DNA of 64,000 nucleotides from positions 124,001-188,000 of the forward strand of contig NZ_JBLTYX010000001.1 of NCBI RefSeq assembly GCF_048066115.1, read 5' to 3'. The stretch comes from Niveispirillum sp048066115 (GTDB lineage: Bacteria > Pseudomonadota > Alphaproteobacteria > Azospirillales > Azospirillaceae). The stretch's first letter is position 1. Each line of letters opens with the position of its first letter. The translations under genes and the position numbers were made by a program. The notes beneath the pieces are model-generated. The model did not search any database. It was not told where the DNA came from and saw only the letters and a program-made list of their open reading frames with translations. Below, in pieces: positions 54,726 to 63,780 of the stretch.

Positions 54726-55934
54726 TCACGCCCGCTCGAAGATTGCCGCCAGCCCCTGGCCGCCGCCGATGCACATGGTCTCCAGCCCGTAGCGCACCCC
54801 GCGCCGCCGCATGGCGTGCAGCATCGTGGCCAGGATGCGCCCGCCCGTGGCCCCCACCGGATGGCCGAGCGAGATGCCGGAGCCGTGCACGTTCAGCCGG
54901 TCGAAATCGCCCGCCGTGAAGTTCCAGGCGCGGGTGCAGGCCAGGACCTGGGCCGCGAACGCCTCGTTCAACTCGATCAGGTCGATATCGGCCAGACGCA
55001 GGCCGGCGCGGTCGAGCGCGCGGGTGGTGGCCGGCACCGGGCCGATGCCCATGCGGTCGGGTGCCACCCCGGCCACGCCCCAGGAGACCAGCCGCGCCAT
55101 GGGTTTCAGGCCCAGCGCGTCGGCCTTCGCCCGCGTGGTGACGATGCAGACCGACGCCCCGTCATTCTGGCCGCTGGCATTGCCGGCGGTGACCGTGGCC
55201 TCCCTGTCCTGGCGGCCCAGCACGGGTTTCAGGGCGGACAGGCTGTCGACCGTGGTGTCGGCGCGGGGATGCTCGTCCTTGCTGACCAGCCCATCGCGGC
55301 CCTTGCCCGGCACGGTGACCGGCACGATCTCCGCATCGAACAGCCCGTCACGCTGCGCGGCCACGGCCTTTTCATGGCTACGGCAGGCGAATTCATCCTG
55401 TTCCAGCCTTGGGATGCTGTAATCACGGCGCAGATTCTCCGCCGTTTCCAGCATGCCGCCCGCCACGGGGAAGTTCAGGCCGCCCGCCGTCACCCGCCCG
55501 CGCGCCAGCGCGTCATGAAAGGCGATGGCGTCGCCCTTCACGCCCCAGCGATGGCCGGTGCTGTAGAAAGGCGCGTTGCTCATGCTTTCCGCTCCGCCGG
55601 CCAGGACCAGATCACAGGCCCCGGTCTCTACCTGCATCACGGCATTGATCACCGCCTGCAGCCCCGACCCGCAGCGCCGGTCGATCTGCAACCCGCCGAT
55701 CCCCACCGGCAGCCCGGCATCCAGCCCGACGACACGGCCCAGGGCGGGCGCATCCATCGACGGATAGCATTGGGCGAACAGCACATCCTCCACCACGTCG
55801 GGCGGCAGGCCGGTGCGCTCCAGCAGGCCGCGCAGCAGGGCGGCGCCAAGGGCGTGGGCCGAAAGCCCCTTGAACTGGCCGCCGAACCGCCCCACGGGCG
55901 TGCGCAGCGGTGCGCAGATGACGGTGTCGCGCAC
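54726..55934 (-). CDS. Acetyl-CoA C-acyltransferase (thiolase)
   Basis: A 402-aa thiolase. It splits 3-ketoacyl-CoA with CoA, or runs in reverse. Nucleophilic Cys88 is in DRRCGSGLQAV, the second His in NVHGSGISLGHPVGATGGR, and Cys in CIGGGQGLA near the end; all catalytic residues are present. GTG start at 55934 gives MRDTVICAPLRTPVGRFGG with GGGAGGAACC upstream, the normal family beginning. It starts 12 bp after the CitE-like lyase gene on the same strand, and so belongs with the hydratase-lyase operon. Confidence 0.88.
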   Translation of the reverse strand: MRDTVICAPLRTPVGRFGGQFKGLSAHALGAALLRGLLERTGLPPDVVEDVLFAQCYPSMDAPALGRVVGLDAGLPVGIGGLQIDRRCGSGLQAVINAVMQVETGACDLVLAGGAESMSNAPFYSTGHRWGVKGDAIAFHDALARGRVTAGGLNFPVAGGMLETAENLRRDYSIPRLEQDEFACRSHEKAVAAQRDGLFDAEIVPVTVPGKGRDGLVSKDEHPRADTTVDSLSALKPVLGRQDREATVTAGNASGQNDGASVCIVTTRAKADALGLKPMARLVSWGVAGVAPDRMGIGPVPATTRALDRAGLRLADIDLIELNEAFAAQVLACTRAWNFTAGDFDRLNVHGSGISLGHPVGATGGRILATMLHAMRRRGVRYGLETMCIGGGQGLAAIFERA

Positions 55935-55945
55935 CGGTTCCTCCC

Positions 55946-56758
55946 TCAATTGTTCTGCAAAAGCCGGCGGGCGCGTTCGACCACCGGCAGATCGATCATC
56001 CGCCCGTCCAGGGCGATCACGACATCGCCGCGCGCCTGTGCTTCGTCCCAGGCGGTCAGCACGCTTCGCGCTTTGTTCAATGCCGCCGCGTCGGGCCGCC
56101 AGGCGCGGTTGATCACCGCCACCTGGTCGGGATGGATGCACAAGGCACCGGTCATGCCGACGGCACGGGCGTCATCGGCGGCGGCACCATAGGCGGCGAG
56201 GTCGCGATATTCGGCCAGCGACAGCGGCAGCCCCAACGCCATCAAGCGCCGCGAGGCCGCCGCCAGCGCGATCAGGCGGCAGGGCAGGTCCAGGCTGCGA
56301 GGCGTGGGCGGGGCGCCCAGTTCCAGGCTGAAATCCTCACTGCCCAAAGCCAGCCCCGCCACCCGCTCCATGGCGGTGATGGCGGGCAGGTGGGGCAAGG
56401 CGGCGGGGCTTTCGATCAGGGCGATCAGCCGGGCGGGGCCGTCGCCGATCATTTCCGACAGCACGGCCAGACGGGCCGCATCCGCCACCTTGGGCACGAC
56501 CAGCAGGTCGATGCCGGCCTCCAGCGCCGCATCGATATCGGCCAGGGCCAGGCGCCAGGGGGCGTTGATGCGCAGGGCGACGGCGGTACCCGTGGCGCGG
56601 ATGGTTTCCGCCGACGCCTTCAATGCCGCCCGTGCCGCCGGCTTGGCGGTGTCGGCGACGGCATCCTCCAGATCCAGGATGATAGCATCCGCACCCCTGG
56701 TCCCCGCCTTGGCGATGCGGTCGGGGCGGTCGCCCGGCACGAACAGGAAGGATCGCAT
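55946..56758 (-). CDS. HpcH/HpaI-family CoA-ester lyase (CitE-like)
   Basis: A 270-aa protein of the CitE/HpcH family, which cleaves C-C bonds of malyl-, citramalyl- or related CoA thioesters. Signature RSFLFVPGDRPDRIAKAGTRGADAIILDLEDAVAD, LRINAPW, LLVVPKVADA, ALIESPAALPHL and ALGSEDFSLELG (metal ligands Glu and Asp). Two ATGs overlap the hydratase stop; that at 56758 is at a better distance from GGAGGT. Coupled to a hydratase of the mesaconyl-CoA type, citramalyl-CoA or methylmalyl-CoA are likely substrates. Confidence 0.85.
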   Translation of the reverse strand: MRSFLFVPGDRPDRIAKAGTRGADAIILDLEDAVADTAKPAARAALKASAETIRATGTAVALRINAPWRLALADIDAALEAGIDLLVVPKVADAARLAVLSEMIGDGPARLIALIESPAALPHLPAITAMERVAGLALGSEDFSLELGAPPTPRSLDLPCRLIALAAASRRLMALGLPLSLAEYRDLAAYGAAADDARAVGMTGALCIHPDQVAVINRAWRPDAAALNKARSVLTAWDEAQARGDVVIALDGRMIDLPVVERARRLLQNN

Positions 56759-57576
56759 CATCCCACCTCCACCGAGGCACTCATGGTCACCTGCCCCTCG
56801 GCATCCCGCGTCCACAACTCGGCCCCCGACAGGCACAGGTCGAAAGGGTTGGTATCCAGCAGCGGCCGGCGGCCCCGGAACCCGAAGCGCGTCACCGCCA
56901 CCCCCGGATGGTGGCGCCGGAACAGGTCCAGCAGCAGCACGGCGACATAGGGACCATGCACCACCAGCCCGCCATACCCCTCTTCCTTGACCGCATAGTT
57001 GCGGTCGTAATGGATGCGATGGCCGTTGAAGGTCAGGGCGGAGAAGCGGAACAGCCGCACGGGATCGGCGGTCAGGCTTTCGCGCACGTCCCCTTCGGGT
57101 GCGGTGGGTCCGGAGGCGGGATTGGTGCCGCCGGGGCCGCGATAGACGATGTCCTGGCGTTCGCTGACCGCCAGGGTGCCATCGGCGAAAATCTCATGCT
57201 GGACGGTGACGAAGATCAGTTCGCCGGAACCGCCCTGGGCATGCTTGATGTCGGCGATGGTCGACCGGCGGGTCAGGGTCGCACCCACCGCAATGGGCGC
57301 CAGGAACCGCACGTCACCCCCCGCCCACATGCGGCGCGGCAGCGGTACGGGCGGCAGAAAGCCGCCGCGCTGCGGGTGGCCGTCGCGGTCGATCAGCGAT
57401 TGCCGGGCACGCGGCAGGAAATACAGCCAGTGCCAAAGCGGCGGCAGCACCCCCTCCGGCGGCTCCTCATGATCCAGCAGGGCCGCTATGCCGGCCAGCG
57501 GCGCCGGGCTGGCGATGTCCGCCATTTCCTCCACACGGCCGATCCAGGGCCGCAGGCTTTCCATATCGATCGTCAT
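56758..57576 (-). CDS. MaoC/HTD2-type acyl-CoA hydratase (mesaconyl-C4-CoA or itaconyl-CoA hydratase-like)
   Basis: A 272-aa double hot-dog hydratase. The C-terminal half has FRFSALTFNGHRIHYDRNYAVKEEGYGGLVVHGPYVAVLLLDLFRRH, the catalytic Asp/His motif of FAS1/HTD2-like hydratases such as mesaconyl-C4-CoA hydratase and itaconyl-CoA hydratase; the N-terminal half has PLWHWLYFLP and RRMWAGGDVRFLAPIAVG. Together with the CitE-like lyase it resembles the hydratase-lyase pair of itaconate or 3-hydroxypropionate-cycle pathways. The start at 57576 has no strong RBS; the gene is divergent from the LysR regulator. Confidence 0.8.
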   Translation of the reverse strand: MTIDMESLRPWIGRVEEMADIASPAPLAGIAALLDHEEPPEGVLPPLWHWLYFLPRARQSLIDRDGHPQRGGFLPPVPLPRRMWAGGDVRFLAPIAVGATLTRRSTIADIKHAQGGSGELIFVTVQHEIFADGTLAVSERQDIVYRGPGGTNPASGPTAPEGDVRESLTADPVRLFRFSALTFNGHRIHYDRNYAVKEEGYGGLVVHGPYVAVLLLDLFRRHHPGVAVTRFGFRGRRPLLDTNPFDLCLSGAELWTRDAEGQVTMSASVEVG

Positions 57577-57796
57577 GGGCGCGCCACCAGCAGGGGGTTC
57601 ACCATCAACCTATTGATTTTCCTGGAGATGAAAGGCCGACAAATTCTCATGCCGGCCGGAGAATTCCGGGCAGCTGCCGCGATGCGGCATCCGCCTTTTG
57701 TGCTGCAATATGGAATGTATTCCAGATTGCTTGCGTGGGACAGGTGTATGAGCTAATCTCACGGCCAGGGAGCGAAACCTTGATAAGAGGTGCGAT
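57577..57796. promoter_or_regulatory. Divergent control region with LysR-type palindrome
   Basis: A 220-bp intergenic between the hydratase operon (minus) and the LysR gene (plus). TGGAATGTATTCCA at 57711-57724 is a 14-bp dyad, AT-rich in a GC-rich background, about 135 bp from the hydratase start and 72 bp before the regulator. It is a candidate LysR operator. Confidence 0.5.
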
Positions 57797-58822
57797 ATGT
57801 TTGCTGGCAAAGGCCGTCCGGCCCGCCGTATTCCCCCCCTCAACCCCCTGCGCGCATTCGAGGTGGCGGCCCGCCACCTGTCCTTCACCCAGGCCGCGGA
57901 CGAGCTGTGCGTGACCCAGGGGGCGGTCAGTCGGTCGGTGAAGGCACTGGAGGATTATCTGGGGGAACCCTTGTTCGAGCGCACAGGCTATGGCCTGGCG
58001 CTGACGGAGCGCAGCGAGGCGTTTGCCATGCGCCTGTCCGACGGGTTCGTGCGCCTGTCGGAGGCGACGGACGAATTCCTGGGCGTGCAGCCGCCGCCGG
58101 TGCTGACCGTGCGGGCCTATACGAGTTTCCTGATCGGTTTCCTGATCCCCAACCTGCCCGATTTCCAGGTCCGGCATCCGGAGATCAAGGTGAAGCTGAT
58201 CTCCGCCACCGACAGCACCGAATTCGGGCGCGACCAGGTGGATGTGCGCATCCGCTATGGCCGCGGGCATTGGAAGAATGTGGACAGTACGCTCTTGTTC
58301 CATGACGAACTGCGGCCCGTCTGTTCGGCCAAGCTGCTGGACCCGGCCAAGCGGCCCTATCCGATCGAGATCCTGAAAAACCATGTGCTGCTGCATCAGG
58401 AGCTGCGCCGCGCCGACTGGCCCAACTGGCTGGCGCTGAACGGGGCGGAGGGGCTGACGCCCCGCGACCATCTGGTGTTCGACGAACTGTCCGTCGTCTA
58501 TCAGTCGGCCATTTCCGGGGTCGGGATCGTCATGGCGCAGAAGGCCTATTTCCAGCGGGAGATCGCCGATGGCCACCTGTTCGAACCGTTCGAGGGCGTG
58601 TTGAAGCGCGACCTGGGCTATTACCTGACCGTGCCGCACAGCCGGCGGGAGGCGCACCATATCCGCGTCTTCAAGAAATGGCTGCTGGATGCGCTGAGCG
58701 CGGCCGGGGTGGGTGAGCGGGCTCAGCCCTCGCTGGCCGAGGTCGGGGGGCGCAGCCCGCTGATGAAGGCGGCGAACAGCGCGATCCCCGATGCCAGGAA
58801 CAGGGCGATGATCGCCCGCTGA
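57797..58822 (+). CDS. LysR-family regulator (GcvA-like)
   Basis: A 341-aa LysR protein. The winged helix PPLNPLRAFEVAARHLSFTQAADELCVTQGAVSRSVKALEDYLGEPLFERTG (about 14-62) is of the GcvA/AmpR type. The C-terminal effector-binding domain is complete. It is divergent from the hydratase-lyase-thiolase operon and probably its activator. The last 100 bp overlap the convergent MFS gene, which makes the C-terminal extension after about residue 308 unusual. Confidence 0.85.
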   Translation: MFAGKGRPARRIPPLNPLRAFEVAARHLSFTQAADELCVTQGAVSRSVKALEDYLGEPLFERTGYGLALTERSEAFAMRLSDGFVRLSEATDEFLGVQPPPVLTVRAYTSFLIGFLIPNLPDFQVRHPEIKVKLISATDSTEFGRDQVDVRIRYGRGHWKNVDSTLLFHDELRPVCSAKLLDPAKRPYPIEILKNHVLLHQELRRADWPNWLALNGAEGLTPRDHLVFDELSVVYQSAISGVGIVMAQKAYFQREIADGHLFEPFEGVLKRDLGYYLTVPHSRREAHHIRVFKKWLLDALSAAGVGERAQPSLAEVGGRSPLMKAANSAIPDARNRAMIAR

Positions 58823-60084
58823 TCGGGCCAGGCGCGGAAGGCCAGCGCCACCAGTGCGGCCCCCGTCGCCTGGCCCATCACCCGCCCCAAGGCCCCCGTG
58901 ACGCTGGCCGTGGCCGCCACCGCCAGCGGGACGGAGGTGACCAGGGCGCGGGTATTGGGGATCTGGAACAGGGCGTAGGACCCGCCGCACAGCGCGATGC
59001 GCCACAGAATGTCGAACGCACTGGTCTGCTGCGGCGTCAGGGCCAGGATGGCCAGGCCGCCCGACACCATCACCAGCCCGACGGCGCAGAGCCGGCCCGG
59101 CGGGAAGCGGTTGGCCAGCATGACGACGACGGGCGACGCCGCCCCCAGGGCCAGCGGCCAAGCCATGAAGTAAAGCCCGATCTGGGTCTGCGTGCAGCCC
59201 CGGTCCAGCAGCAGGAACGGGATGCCGATATATGACATCAGTTGCGTGGCGGCGGCGCAGAAGGTGGTGGCCACGGTCAGCCCGTACAGCGGCCGGCGCA
59301 GCAATTCCAGCGGCAGCAGCGACGGCCGCCTTTGGCGCACGAACAGCCACAGCACCGACGTAGCGGCCGCCAGCAGCAGCACGAGGCCCAGATCCATGTC
59401 ATGGGCCAGACTGTTGAGCGTCAGGATCAGGGTGCCGATGGCCCCGGCGCACAACAAGGCCTCGCCCTTGTCGAAGACCGCATGCACCAGGTCCGGCACC
59501 GGATCGGCCGGCAGCACCTGTCGGCCCAGCAGCCACAACCCCGCCGACAGCGGCAGATTGGCCAGGAACAGCCAGTGCCAGGAGGTGACGCCCAGCACCA
59601 GGGCGGCGATGGCCGGTCCCGCCGCCAGCGCCAGGGCCACGGCCATGGCATTGACGCTGACCCCGCGCGCCATGCCGGAGGGCGGGTGGATGTTGCGCAG
59701 CATGGCATTGGTGATGCCCATCATCCCGGCCCCGCCGCAACCCTGGATGAACCGGGCCAGCGACAGGGTGACGACATCCACGGAGAACACGCACGCCATG
59801 GACGCCGTCCCGAACAGGGCGATGCAGGCCAGATAGGTGCGCTTCGGTCCCACCAGCAGCGCCAGCCGGCCCAGCGGCAGCAGCACCATGGCGATGGCCA
59901 GCTGATAGGCCCCCACCACCCAGACCGACAGCGACGCGCTGATGCCCAGGTCGTGGCCGATGGCGGGCAGGGCGATCGTCATCATGATGCCGTCCATCAC
60001 CGCCATGGCCACGGCCACGGCGACCAGGGAAGCCGCCCGGCCGCGCGCCGGCTGCGGCAGGCCGGCGGGTTCATCGCTGCTCAT
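58723..60084 (-). CDS. MFS transporter (DHA2-like drug/proton antiporter type)
   Basis: A 453-aa integral membrane protein with about 14 hydrophobic segments. MDGIMMTIALPAIGHDLGIS resembles motif D/N-terminal motif of DHA2 transporters (usually LDxTIVNVALP), and GGAGMMGITNAMLRNIHPPSGMARG is the region of motif C. It should export a small compound using the proton gradient. ATG at 60084 is one base from the FMN reductase stop, so the two form an operon. Its end overlaps the LysR gene at 57797 by 100 bp in convergent orientation. Confidence 0.8.
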   Translation of the reverse strand: MSSDEPAGLPQPARGRAASLVAVAVAMAVMDGIMMTIALPAIGHDLGISASLSVWVVGAYQLAIAMVLLPLGRLALLVGPKRTYLACIALFGTASMACVFSVDVVTLSLARFIQGCGGAGMMGITNAMLRNIHPPSGMARGVSVNAMAVALALAAGPAIAALVLGVTSWHWLFLANLPLSAGLWLLGRQVLPADPVPDLVHAVFDKGEALLCAGAIGTLILTLNSLAHDMDLGLVLLLAAATSVLWLFVRQRRPSLLPLELLRRPLYGLTVATTFCAAATQLMSYIGIPFLLLDRGCTQTQIGLYFMAWPLALGAASPVVVMLANRFPPGRLCAVGLVMVSGGLAILALTPQQTSAFDILWRIALCGGSYALFQIPNTRALVTSVPLAVAATASVTGALGRVMGQATGAALVALAFRAWPDQRAIIALFLASGIALFAAFISGLRPPTSASEG

Positions 60085-60085
60085 C

Positions 60086-60655
60086 TCAGAGAGACAACCG
60101 GGCCTGGGCGAACCACACGACCTGTCGGGCCAGGATCGACAGGTTGGCGGCCACGGCCGGGTCGGAACAGCTGCCGTCGGCGGCGAACTTCGTGCCCATG
60201 GAATTGACCGCCACACCCAGCGGCGTGGGCCAGGCACGCAAGGCGTGGGTGATGGAACGCAGGGTGGCCAGCGTCGATCCCGTCGCCTGCCAGCCATAGG
60301 CACACGCGATGGACCCCACGGCGCGCCCATCCAGATAGGGCACGGGATCGCGGGCCATATCCTCCACATAATCCAGCGCGTTCTTCATCAGGCCGGAGAT
60401 GGAGCCGTGATATCCCGGCGAAGACAGGATCACCCCGTCGGCCCGGCGCAGCAATTCCACCAGCCGCAGGGCCGCCGGTTCCCGCTCCGCATTCTCCGGC
60501 GCATAAAGCGGCAGGACCAGTTCCGGCCCCGTCATGATCGCCGTCTCCGCCCCCAGCTTCTCCGCTTCCGCTAGCGCCATGCGCAGCGCCATTTCCGAGG
60601 ACGAGTTGGCGCGGGTGGTGCCGCCCAGGCACAGGATGAAGGGTTTACGGGACAT
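60086..60655 (-). CDS. NAD(P)H-dependent FMN reductase
   Basis: A 189-aa flavodoxin-fold reductase of the SsuE/MsuE/ArsH type: ILCLGGTTRANSSSEMAL (phosphate-binding loop), LPLYAPE, ILSSPGYHGSISGLMKNALDYVEDM (family signature) and GSIACAYGWQATGSTLATLRSI. It supplies reduced FMN, probably to the LLM monooxygenase at 51551. Together with the MFS pump it forms a two-gene unit. Confidence 0.85.
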   Translation of the reverse strand: MSRKPFILCLGGTTRANSSSEMALRMALAEAEKLGAETAIMTGPELVLPLYAPENAEREPAALRLVELLRRADGVILSSPGYHGSISGLMKNALDYVEDMARDPVPYLDGRAVGSIACAYGWQATGSTLATLRSITHALRAWPTPLGVAVNSMGTKFAADGSCSDPAVAANLSILARQVVWFAQARLSL

Positions 60656-60751
60656 ATCCTCGCCTCGTGTTCTGAATTATGGGATATGTTCCATAATATG
60701 TCAGGGCGAGGGGCGGGTGGGCTGGAGTATTTGGAAGGATGCCCCTCTTTT

Positions 60752-60872
60752 CGTCATCCCGGCGAAAGCCGGGACCCAGGGGCCAAGCGCCCGACCTTTC
60801 GGCAGTTTTGGTCAAGGCAGCGTATAGGTTTGGTCTTGTGGCCCCTGGGTCCCGGCTTTCGCCGGGATGACG
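60752..60872. repeat. Palindromic repeat, family A copy 2 (121 bp)
   Basis: Same length and layout as the copy at 1745; arms CGTCATCCCGGCGAAAGCCG and CGGCTTTCGCCGGGATGACG are exact complements, and the loop shares GCCCGACCT-TCGGCAG and the GTGGCCCCTGGG half. It lies between two minus-strand genes (FMN reductase and LysR). Confidence 0.85.
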
Positions 60873-60893
60873 AAATAATGATGCGAGGTGATG

Positions 60894-61796
60894 CTACTCC
60901 TCCTCCACCGCCCCCCGCGCGACGCCCAAAAAATTCTCCACCAGCGGCCGCCCATCCCCCGACCGTTTCGACAGGGTGATGTTCGACCGCGCCCCGCCAT
61001 CGATGGGGCGGAAGACCACGCCGGGCAGGGCCAGGCTGGCGGTGCAGGCGGGCAGGATGGTGATGCCCATGCCGGAGCCGACCAGGCTGATCGCCGTCTG
61101 CCATCCCGGTGCCTCCTGCACCCCACGCGGCATGAAACCGGCGGCTAGGCAAATCTCGATCAGCCGGTCATGGTAGCGGGAGACACGGTTGCGGGGGAAC
61201 AGGATGAACTTCTCCGCCGCCAGCGACCCCAGCGCCACCGGCCCGCCGGTGCCCGCCAGGGGATGGTCGGCCGGCAGCACAACGACATAGGTCTCCCGCA
61301 GCAGGGTGAAGACATCCAGCCCCGGTTCCGGGATCATTTCGCGTGAAAGCGCGATATCGATCCGGCCGCCGCGCAGCTGGTCCCACAGCGGTTCCGGCAA
61401 TATCTCCACCAGCCGCAATTCCACCTGCGGATAGCGCTGGCGGTTGGCCTGGACGATGGCGGGCAGGACATGCAGGGCGGTGGTGGAGGTGAAGCCGATG
61501 GTCAGCAGACCGGCCTCTCCCCGCCCCACCCGCCGCACCTTTTCCAGCCCCTCCACCATCTCCAGCAGCATCTTCTGTGCGAAGCCGTAAAGGGCGGTGC
61601 CGGCATCGGTCAGCTGCACCTTGCGCGTGTCGCGGTCGAACAGCTTGTGGCCCACGGCGGCCTCCAGCCGCTGGATCTGCTGGCTGAGCGGCGGCTGCGC
61701 CACGCCCAGACGGGCCGCGGCACGGCCGAAATGCAGTTCTTCGGCCACGGTCACGAAAGCCTGAAGCTGGACGAGGCTGATTTCCGTCCGGAACAT
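60894..61796 (-). CDS. LysR-family regulator
   Basis: A 300-aa LysR protein. HTH: LVQLQAFVTVAEELHFGRAAARLGVAQPPLSQQIQRLEAAVGHKLFDRDTRKVQLT (about 7-62), of the BenM/CatM-like kind. The effector domain contains GFTSTTALHVLPAIV and QLRGGRIDIAL. ATG at 61796 is the family start; a TTG upstream is not needed. It is divergent from the phytanoyl-CoA dioxygenase-like gene at 61927 and likely controls it. Confidence 0.85.
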   Translation of the reverse strand: MFRTEISLVQLQAFVTVAEELHFGRAAARLGVAQPPLSQQIQRLEAAVGHKLFDRDTRKVQLTDAGTALYGFAQKMLLEMVEGLEKVRRVGRGEAGLLTIGFTSTTALHVLPAIVQANRQRYPQVELRLVEILPEPLWDQLRGGRIDIALSREMIPEPGLDVFTLLRETYVVVLPADHPLAGTGGPVALGSLAAEKFILFPRNRVSRYHDRLIEICLAAGFMPRGVQEAPGWQTAISLVGSGMGITILPACTASLALPGVVFRPIDGGARSNITLSKRSGDGRPLVENFLGVARGAVEEE

Positions 61797-61926
61797 TGAT
61801 ATCTCCAAACGTATCAATAAGCCGAAACATTATATTGGACGGTGCATAATTGCACGGCTTACCGTTTGTCCCGTAACCGGCCGCCAGCGATGCGCCGGAC
61901 GATTTAGGGAAAAAGGAAAGCCCAAG

Positions 61927-62850
61927 ATGCAGCAGGAGCTGGGAACCAGCGTCCAGGTGGACGCCCGTGCGCTTATCGCCGATGAGGACATCACGCATTT
62001 CCGCGAACAGGGTTACGTCTTTCCCCGCCTGGGCCTGCCGGCCGACGATGCCGCCTGGATGCGGGAGACGATCGAGAAGGTGTTCCGCGACAATACCGAC
62101 TGGGCTGGCATCACCCGCATGCCGCACATCCCGCTGCGCGAAGGGCAGGAGGAGGGGGTGAAGGGTGGTGAGGATCTGTTCAAGATCGCCATCCACCCGA
62201 CCCTGATCGCCGCGGCCAGCCGCCTGATCGGCCCCAACCTGATCATGTGGGGCGGGGAGATCTTCGCCAAGCCGGCCGGGACGGGCAAGCGCACCCCCTG
62301 GCACCAGGACTGCTACAACCCCGCCGTCAAGGCCGGGCCGGGTCGCAAGCTGCCGCAGAGCGCCCAGATATGGATCGCGGTGGATGATGTCGACCCGGAA
62401 AATGGCAGCCTGTCGTTTGTGGCGGGCAGCGGGCGGGAAGGGCCGATCCATCATGAACAGCGCAAGGAAATGCGCGACCTGCTGAATTTCGAGGTCGATA
62501 CCAGCGGCATCAACGAGCACAGGATCGTGCATTCCACCATGAAGTCGGGCCATTTCTCCGTGCATGACCTGTTCGTCGTCCATGGCGCCAACGCCAACAT
62601 CTCCGGCCGCCGCCGCGCCGGCCTGACCTTCCATTACATGGCGGCGGAGGATGTCTATGACCGGAGCTTCGGTTCCGCCATCGGCAGCGGCCGCGACAAG
62701 CCGGCCCCCCTGGCACAGCGGCCGATCTGGCTGGTGCTGGGCGAGAACCAGGTGCCGCAGAACGACTTCGTCACCGGGCACCAGAATCTGGGCGACCTGG
62801 ATGATATGGCGGAGAAGCGGCGGGTGGAGATGAATGCGGTGTTGGGCTGA
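61927..62850 (+). CDS. Phytanoyl-CoA dioxygenase family protein (Fe(II)/2-oxoglutarate)
   Basis: A 307-aa PhyH-family oxygenase. Iron ligands are visible as His126 and Asp128 (TPWHQDCYNP) and His219 (FVVHGANAN); Arg in GRRRAGLTFHYM binds 2-oxoglutarate. It hydroxylates an unactivated carbon of an unknown substrate. RBS AAAGGAAAG. Divergent from the LysR at 60894; AT-rich sequence 61797-61850 between them holds the promoters. Confidence 0.85.
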   Translation: MQQELGTSVQVDARALIADEDITHFREQGYVFPRLGLPADDAAWMRETIEKVFRDNTDWAGITRMPHIPLREGQEEGVKGGEDLFKIAIHPTLIAAASRLIGPNLIMWGGEIFAKPAGTGKRTPWHQDCYNPAVKAGPGRKLPQSAQIWIAVDDVDPENGSLSFVAGSGREGPIHHEQRKEMRDLLNFEVDTSGINEHRIVHSTMKSGHFSVHDLFVVHGANANISGRRRAGLTFHYMAAEDVYDRSFGSAIGSGRDKPAPLAQRPIWLVLGENQVPQNDFVTGHQNLGDLDDMAEKRRVEMNAVLG

Positions 62851-62883
62851 GTTCGGAGGACGCCGCGTCAAGTCAGGATTGGC

Positions 62884-62966
62884 CGTAGGTCAGGTCGAGC
62901 GAAGCGAGCCCTGACATTCATTGGCACCGTGCTTGTCAGGGCTCGCTTCGCTCGACCTGACCTACG
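62884..62966. repeat. Palindromic repeat, family B copy 3 (83 bp)
   Basis: Arms CGTAGGTCAGGTCGAGCGAA and TTCGCTCGACCTGACCTACG are exact complements. It lies between two convergent genes and the TAG stop of the IclR gene (62962-62964) lies inside its right arm. It may act as a two-way transcription terminator. Confidence 0.8.
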
Positions 62967-63780
62967 CCAACTGCAACCGCATCTCGTCGGCATGGATGTG
63001 GTCGAAGGGGGAGCGGAATTTCTCCGGCTCGTCGCGGACCATCTCTTCCAGTTTTTCATGCGCCTCCAGCAAGCTCTCCGGCAATTCCCGCGCGCCCGGC
63101 CGCAGCACGGGGCCGTTGGCGGTGATGGCGGCGATGGCCGTGCCGTCACTGGTGCGGATGGGCAGGGAGGCGGCGTGGAAGCCCGACGCCAATGCCACCT
63201 CCCCCGTCAGGAACCCGTCGGCGATGGCCTCCTGCAACCGCGCCGTCAGCGCGTCCCAGCCGCCCTCGGGCAGCCGTCCCGGATGATGTGCCGCGACGAA
63301 GCGGCGATAGGCGACGCGGTCGTCGCCTTCCAGGGTGGACAGGATGGTCGGGCCGGCCAGACCCTCATGCAGCAACGCCACCTCGCCCAGCCGGTCGCGG
63401 TGATAGATGTCGTTGCTGCCATAGGCGCCGGCGATGCGCAGGGTGAACCAGCCCAGCCGCACCGACAGCGACACCGTCTCCCCGATGGCATGCGCCAGAC
63501 TGCGCAGCACCGGCCGGCTGGCCTTGTGCAGGTGGAAGCGGTTGAACAGGGCCCGGTTCAGCAGCTGCGGCATCTGGCCGACTTCATAGCGCGGCGTGTT
63601 CTGGTAGCGGCTGAGGTAGCCGGCCTCCTCCAGCGTCACCAGGGCGCGATAGACGGTGGAGGCGGGCAGGGACATCTGCCGGCTGATCTCCGTCACGCCC
63701 AAGGCCTCGTCGGCTTCCGCCACGAAGCGCAGCACCTCGAACACATGGCTGGCCGAGGAATTGATGACGGCGCGGGACAT
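62962..63780 (-). CDS. IclR-family regulator
   Basis: A 272-aa IclR protein. The N-terminal winged helix is SSASHVFEVLRFVAEADEALGVTEISRQMSLPASTVYRALVTLEEAGYLSRYQNTPRYEVG; the effector domain spans about 80-250 with GETVSLSVRLGWFTLRIAGAYGSNDIYHRDRLGEVALLHEGLAGPTILSTL. ATG at 63780 overlaps the stop of the regulator upstream (TGATG). Its stop lies in a family B repeat. Target genes are unknown; the dioxygenase gene is a candidate. Confidence 0.85.
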   Translation of the reverse strand: MSRAVINSSASHVFEVLRFVAEADEALGVTEISRQMSLPASTVYRALVTLEEAGYLSRYQNTPRYEVGQMPQLLNRALFNRFHLHKASRPVLRSLAHAIGETVSLSVRLGWFTLRIAGAYGSNDIYHRDRLGEVALLHEGLAGPTILSTLEGDDRVAYRRFVAAHHPGRLPEGGWDALTARLQEAIADGFLTGEVALASGFHAASLPIRTSDGTAIAAITANGPVLRPGARELPESLLEAHEKLEEMVRDEPEKFRSPFDHIHADEMRLQLA

